Part shown: one piece after another, positions 31,573-33,595 of the stretch
Numbering within the stretch: position 1 is the stretch's first letter
How the letters are laid out: each line of letters opens with the position of its first letter
Assembly: GCA_002346225.1 (NCBI GenBank)
Contig: DDYY01000059.1
Coordinates: forward strand, 1-33,595
DNA length: 33,595 nt
Direction of reading: 5' to 3'
Source: Bacteroidetes bacterium UBA3022
Lineage (GTDB): Bacteria; Bacteroidota; Bacteroidia; Chitinophagales; BACL12
Position numbers and translations under genes: made by a program
The notes under the pieces: generated by a model
The model's database searches: none
What the model saw: only the letters and a program-made list of their open reading frames with translations
Told to the model about the DNA's origin: nothing

Positions 31573-32102
31573 ATATGGAACAGAAAATCAAGTCAATCTT
31601 AAGAGAGGTGGCTGATTTTCCCAAAGAAGGAGTGGTGTTCCGCGATCTCACACCCTTGTTATTGCGTCCCGAACTTACCTCCGAAATCATTGACGCCATG
31701 GCGGAGCCTTTTAAAGATACCCGCATTGATGCCATCTGCGCCATCGAAAGCAGGGGCTTTTTATATGGTATGCTGCTCGCCCATCGTTTGCAGGTGCCTT
31801 TTCTGCCTGTGCGTAAAAAAGGCAAACTCCCCGGCGAAACCGTCGCATTCACCTACGATCTGGAGTATGGCTCAGCAACGGTGGAAGTCCACCTGGAGGA
31901 CGTGCAAAGTGGCTGGAATATCCTCGTACACGACGACCTTCTGGCCACCGGTGGTACAGCTGCCGCGGCTACCGAGTTGATGCGTATGAGGGGGGCTGAT
32001 GTGGCGGGATTCTCCTTTATAACAGAACTAACCTTTCTGGGTGGAAGAAAGCGCCTTGAACAATATTCCACCAACATCATTTCATTAGCAATCTTCGATT
32101 AA
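31569..32102 (+). CDS. apt: Adenine phosphoribosyltransferase
   Basis: APRT salvages adenine: adenine plus PRPP gives AMP and pyrophosphate. The 177-aa length is typical. It has FRDLTPLL near residue 24, the substrate segment AIESRGFLYG (59-68), the flexible RKKGKLPGET loop (82-91) and the PRPP signature ILVHDDLLATGGTAAAA (118-134). A histidine stands before the two aspartates (usual form VDDLLATGG), a conservative change. The start at 31569 overlaps the HhH gene stop (ATGA). An ATG two codons later (31575) would give a nearly identical protein. The acyl-CoA dehydrogenase gene begins 12 bases after its stop. Confidence 0.94.
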   Translation: MNMEQKIKSILREVADFPKEGVVFRDLTPLLLRPELTSEIIDAMAEPFKDTRIDAICAIESRGFLYGMLLAHRLQVPFLPVRKKGKLPGETVAFTYDLEYGSATVEVHLEDVQSGWNILVHDDLLATGGTAAAATELMRMRGADVAGFSFITELTFLGGRKRLEQYSTNIISLAIFD

Positions 32103-32114
32103 TCAAACTTTATC

Positions 32115-33254
32115 ATGGATTTTAATAGCAACGAACATGTAACCATGGTTACAGGTGTAGCAAGAGACTTTGCAGAACAGTATGTGAGACCGCATGTAAT
32201 GGAGTGGGATGAAGCCCAGCATTTCCCGATAGACGCACTGAAAAAAGCAGGCGAACTGGGTCTGATGGGTGTGCTGGTGCCGGAACAGTATGGCGGTTCC
32301 AACATGGGCTATTTCGAATACATGAATGTAATCATTGAGGTGGCTCGCGTTTGTGGTTCGGTGGGATTGTCCCTCGCAGCGCATAACTCGCTTTGTACCG
32401 GACACATCATGAACTTCGGAAATGAAGAGCAGAAGAAAAAATACCTGCCCAAACTCGCTACAGCTGAGTGGATCGGTGCCTGGGGTCTTACCGAGCCTAA
32501 TACCGGCTCTGATGCGGGAAATATGAAATGCGTCGCCGTAAAGGATGGCGACGACTGGATTATCAACGGTACCAAATGCTGGATTACCCATGGCAATTCC
32601 GGCAATGTGGCAGTTGTCATTGCGCGCACTGGCGAACCCCGCACTAGCAGGAACTGTACGGCTTTCGTGGTAGAACGCGGTACACCGGGTTTCAGCGCGG
32701 GCAAAAAGGAAAATAAACTAGGCATGCGCGCCTCCGAAACCACAGAAATGATTTTCGAAAATTGCCGCATTTCCGATGCGCAACGCCTCGGTGAAGTGGG
32801 AGATGGCTTTGTTCAGGCTATGAAAATCCTCGATGGTGGCAGAATTTCCATCGCCGCACTGAGTATAGGCATCGCCAAAGGCGCTTACGATGCAGCGGTC
32901 AAGTATGCAAAGGAAAGGGAGCAGTTCGGTAAGCCCATTGCGCAGTTTCAGGGTATCGCTTTCAAACTGGCAGACATGGCCACGCAGATTGAAGCCGCTG
33001 AAATCCTGACACAGCGGGCAGCCGATCTCAAAAACCGGGGTGAAAACGTTACCAGAGAATCGGCCATGGCTAAGTACTATGCTTCCGAGGTGGCGGTAAA
33101 GGTATCCACCGAAGCGGTGCAGATTTTTGGAGGCTACGGTTACACCAAAGACTTCCCCGTCGAAAAATTCTACCGCGACTCCAAGCTTTGCACCATCGGA
33201 GAAGGCACCAGCGAAATTCAAAAGATGGTCATCGCCCGCGAGGTGTTGAAATAA
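32115..33254 (+). CDS. Acyl-CoA dehydrogenase, short-chain type
   Basis: A 379-aa FAD-dependent enzyme that introduces the first double bond in beta-oxidation or branched-chain amino-acid breakdown. It has GLTEPNTGSDAG (FAD-binding loop), NGTKCWITHG, GMRASETTEM, the REQFGKPIAQFQ block, GGYGYTKDFPVEKFYRD, and the catalytic base E363 in IGEGTSEIQ (361-369), in the C-terminal position used by short-chain and butyryl-type enzymes. It sits directly after apt with 12 bases of spacing, so may be co-transcribed. The family is certain; the chain-length specificity cannot be read from sequence. No matching electron-transfer flavoprotein gene is in the window. Confidence 0.93.
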   Translation: MDFNSNEHVTMVTGVARDFAEQYVRPHVMEWDEAQHFPIDALKKAGELGLMGVLVPEQYGGSNMGYFEYMNVIIEVARVCGSVGLSLAAHNSLCTGHIMNFGNEEQKKKYLPKLATAEWIGAWGLTEPNTGSDAGNMKCVAVKDGDDWIINGTKCWITHGNSGNVAVVIARTGEPRTSRNCTAFVVERGTPGFSAGKKENKLGMRASETTEMIFENCRISDAQRLGEVGDGFVQAMKILDGGRISIAALSIGIAKGAYDAAVKYAKEREQFGKPIAQFQGIAFKLADMATQIEAAEILTQRAADLKNRGENVTRESAMAKYYASEVAVKVSTEAVQIFGGYGYTKDFPVEKFYRDSKLCTIGEGTSEIQKMVIAREVLK

Positions 33255-33397
33255 TTCCCGTATAACGGCTACTGGCTAGCTGCACTGCACTGAATCCGCA
33301 GCACAGGATCAGCTATCGCCAATAGCGAAGGAGTTTTTTGATAAGGTATAGTTTAAGGTGAAGCAAGTTACCTGGCCTTTGCCATTTCCTGCGGTCC

Positions 33398-33438
33398 CGC
33401 TTTTCGCTGCAAGGCCCTGTGGGCGCTTTCCGCTGCAA
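33398..33438 (+). repeat. Paired intergenic repeat around a small hairpin
   Basis: CGCTTTTCGCTGCAA (33398-33412) and CGCTTTCCGCTGCAA (33424-33438) are identical at 14 of 15 positions, with a 26-base period. Between them GCCC-TGT-GGGC (33414-33424) can form a hairpin. It resembles dispersed intergenic repeats I have seen in Bacteroidota, but copies elsewhere cannot be checked here. Confidence 0.6.
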
Positions 33439-33560
33439 TCGGGGCTAGGAAGTAACATAGGCTGCTTCGTCCCGACAGTCGGTCTCGGATACCTGACAAC
33501 ACAGCCCTTCCGGCCCGTATTTTTTCTGTCTGCAGGCTTTTAATTTCCAAATGGAACTTC

Positions 33561-33568
33561 TATCTTTG
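33561..33568 (+). promoter_or_regulatory. Candidate -7 element TATCTTTG for the next gene
   Basis: A perfect TAnnTTTG match 23 bases before an ATG at 33591. The gene itself lies outside the window. No TTG is at the -33 distance. Confidence 0.45.
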
Positions 33569-33595
33569 TCCCCCAAATCGGATAAAAAGTATGTT

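Larger units (their letters stand above)
33255..33595. other. Intergenic region with GC-rich repeat and downstream promoter
   Basis: No gene of its own is visible in these 341 bases. A weak hairpin GCTAT-N5-ATAGC (33312-33326) followed by six T residues (33334-33339) could terminate the acyl-CoA dehydrogenase transcript. From about 33390 to 33445 there is a GC-rich repeat with an internal hairpin, described separately. A small stem CCGA-CAG-TCGG is at 33472-33482. Near the right edge TATCTTTG (33561-33568) is a perfect -7 promoter element pointing right, so the next gene probably starts at or just beyond the edge (an ATG is at 33591). Confidence 0.6.

Noticed and set aside
1..33595. Insertion sequences, prophage, CRISPR arrays or defence genes
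   Set aside because: No transposase, integrase, capsid, Cas or restriction motifs in any frame and no regularly spaced repeats were seen.

Overview
This window looks like chromosomal DNA of a Bacteroidota bacterium, probably from the Chitinophagia/Saprospiria side, although the class is only a guess. Evidence for the phylum: two proteins carry type IX secretion (T9SS) C-terminal sorting domains, several intergenic regions carry TAnnTTTG -7 promoter elements close to start codons, Shine-Dalgarno sequences are weak or absent, and DUF4199, BatA-type and degenerate dihydroorotase genes sit together. The tRNA has no encoded CCA. I see no insertion sequence, phage, CRISPR array or defence island. 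The content is mostly core and secretory genes.

Layout. Positions 1-2806 (+): the tail of a Smr-domain protein, the RNase P RNA (rnpB), a 65-aa zinc-ribbon protein, a MORN-repeat secreted protein and an orphan NtrC-type sigma-54 regulator. Positions 2811-6825 (-): a STAS-domain protein, RNase Z, a second metallo-beta-lactamase-fold hydrolase and an SDR/DUF2867 protein, probably one transcription unit. Positions 7050-13103: clpC with a strong terminator, a small secreted protein that is mostly a T9SS domain, tRNA-Pro(GGG) on the minus strand, a charged repeat protein, a lone oxidase subunit III (-), a secreted hypothetical protein and fabI. Positions 13204-19126 (+): a tight operon of a BatA/VWA membrane protein, a dihydroorotase homologue without metal ligands, DUF4199, a GT2 and a GT4 glycosyltransferase. 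A bidirectional terminator separates it from icd (-).

Positions 20737-24232: a coiled-coil lipoprotein (-), ruvB (+), then an FkbM methyltransferase and an outer-membrane barrel (-). Positions 24296-28441 (+): a 90-aa protein translationally coupled through a TTG start to a PhnP-like hydrolase, then a 1001-aa M36 (fungalysin) protease exported by T9SS. Positions 28572-33254 (+): a LeuT-like sodium/amino-acid symporter with a 47-aa one-helix partner, a four-repeat HhH membrane protein overlapping apt, and an acyl-CoA dehydrogenase. The last 341 bases hold a GC-rich intergenic repeat and the promoter of the next gene.

The most distinctive items are the metal-site-less dihydroorotase in a glycosyltransferase operon, the LeuT-like transporter with its tiny companion, the mostly-CTD secreted protein, the GAFTSA variant in the sigma-54 activator and a palindrome on a divergent promoter. 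No clearly new multi-gene system could be demonstrated from sequence alone.
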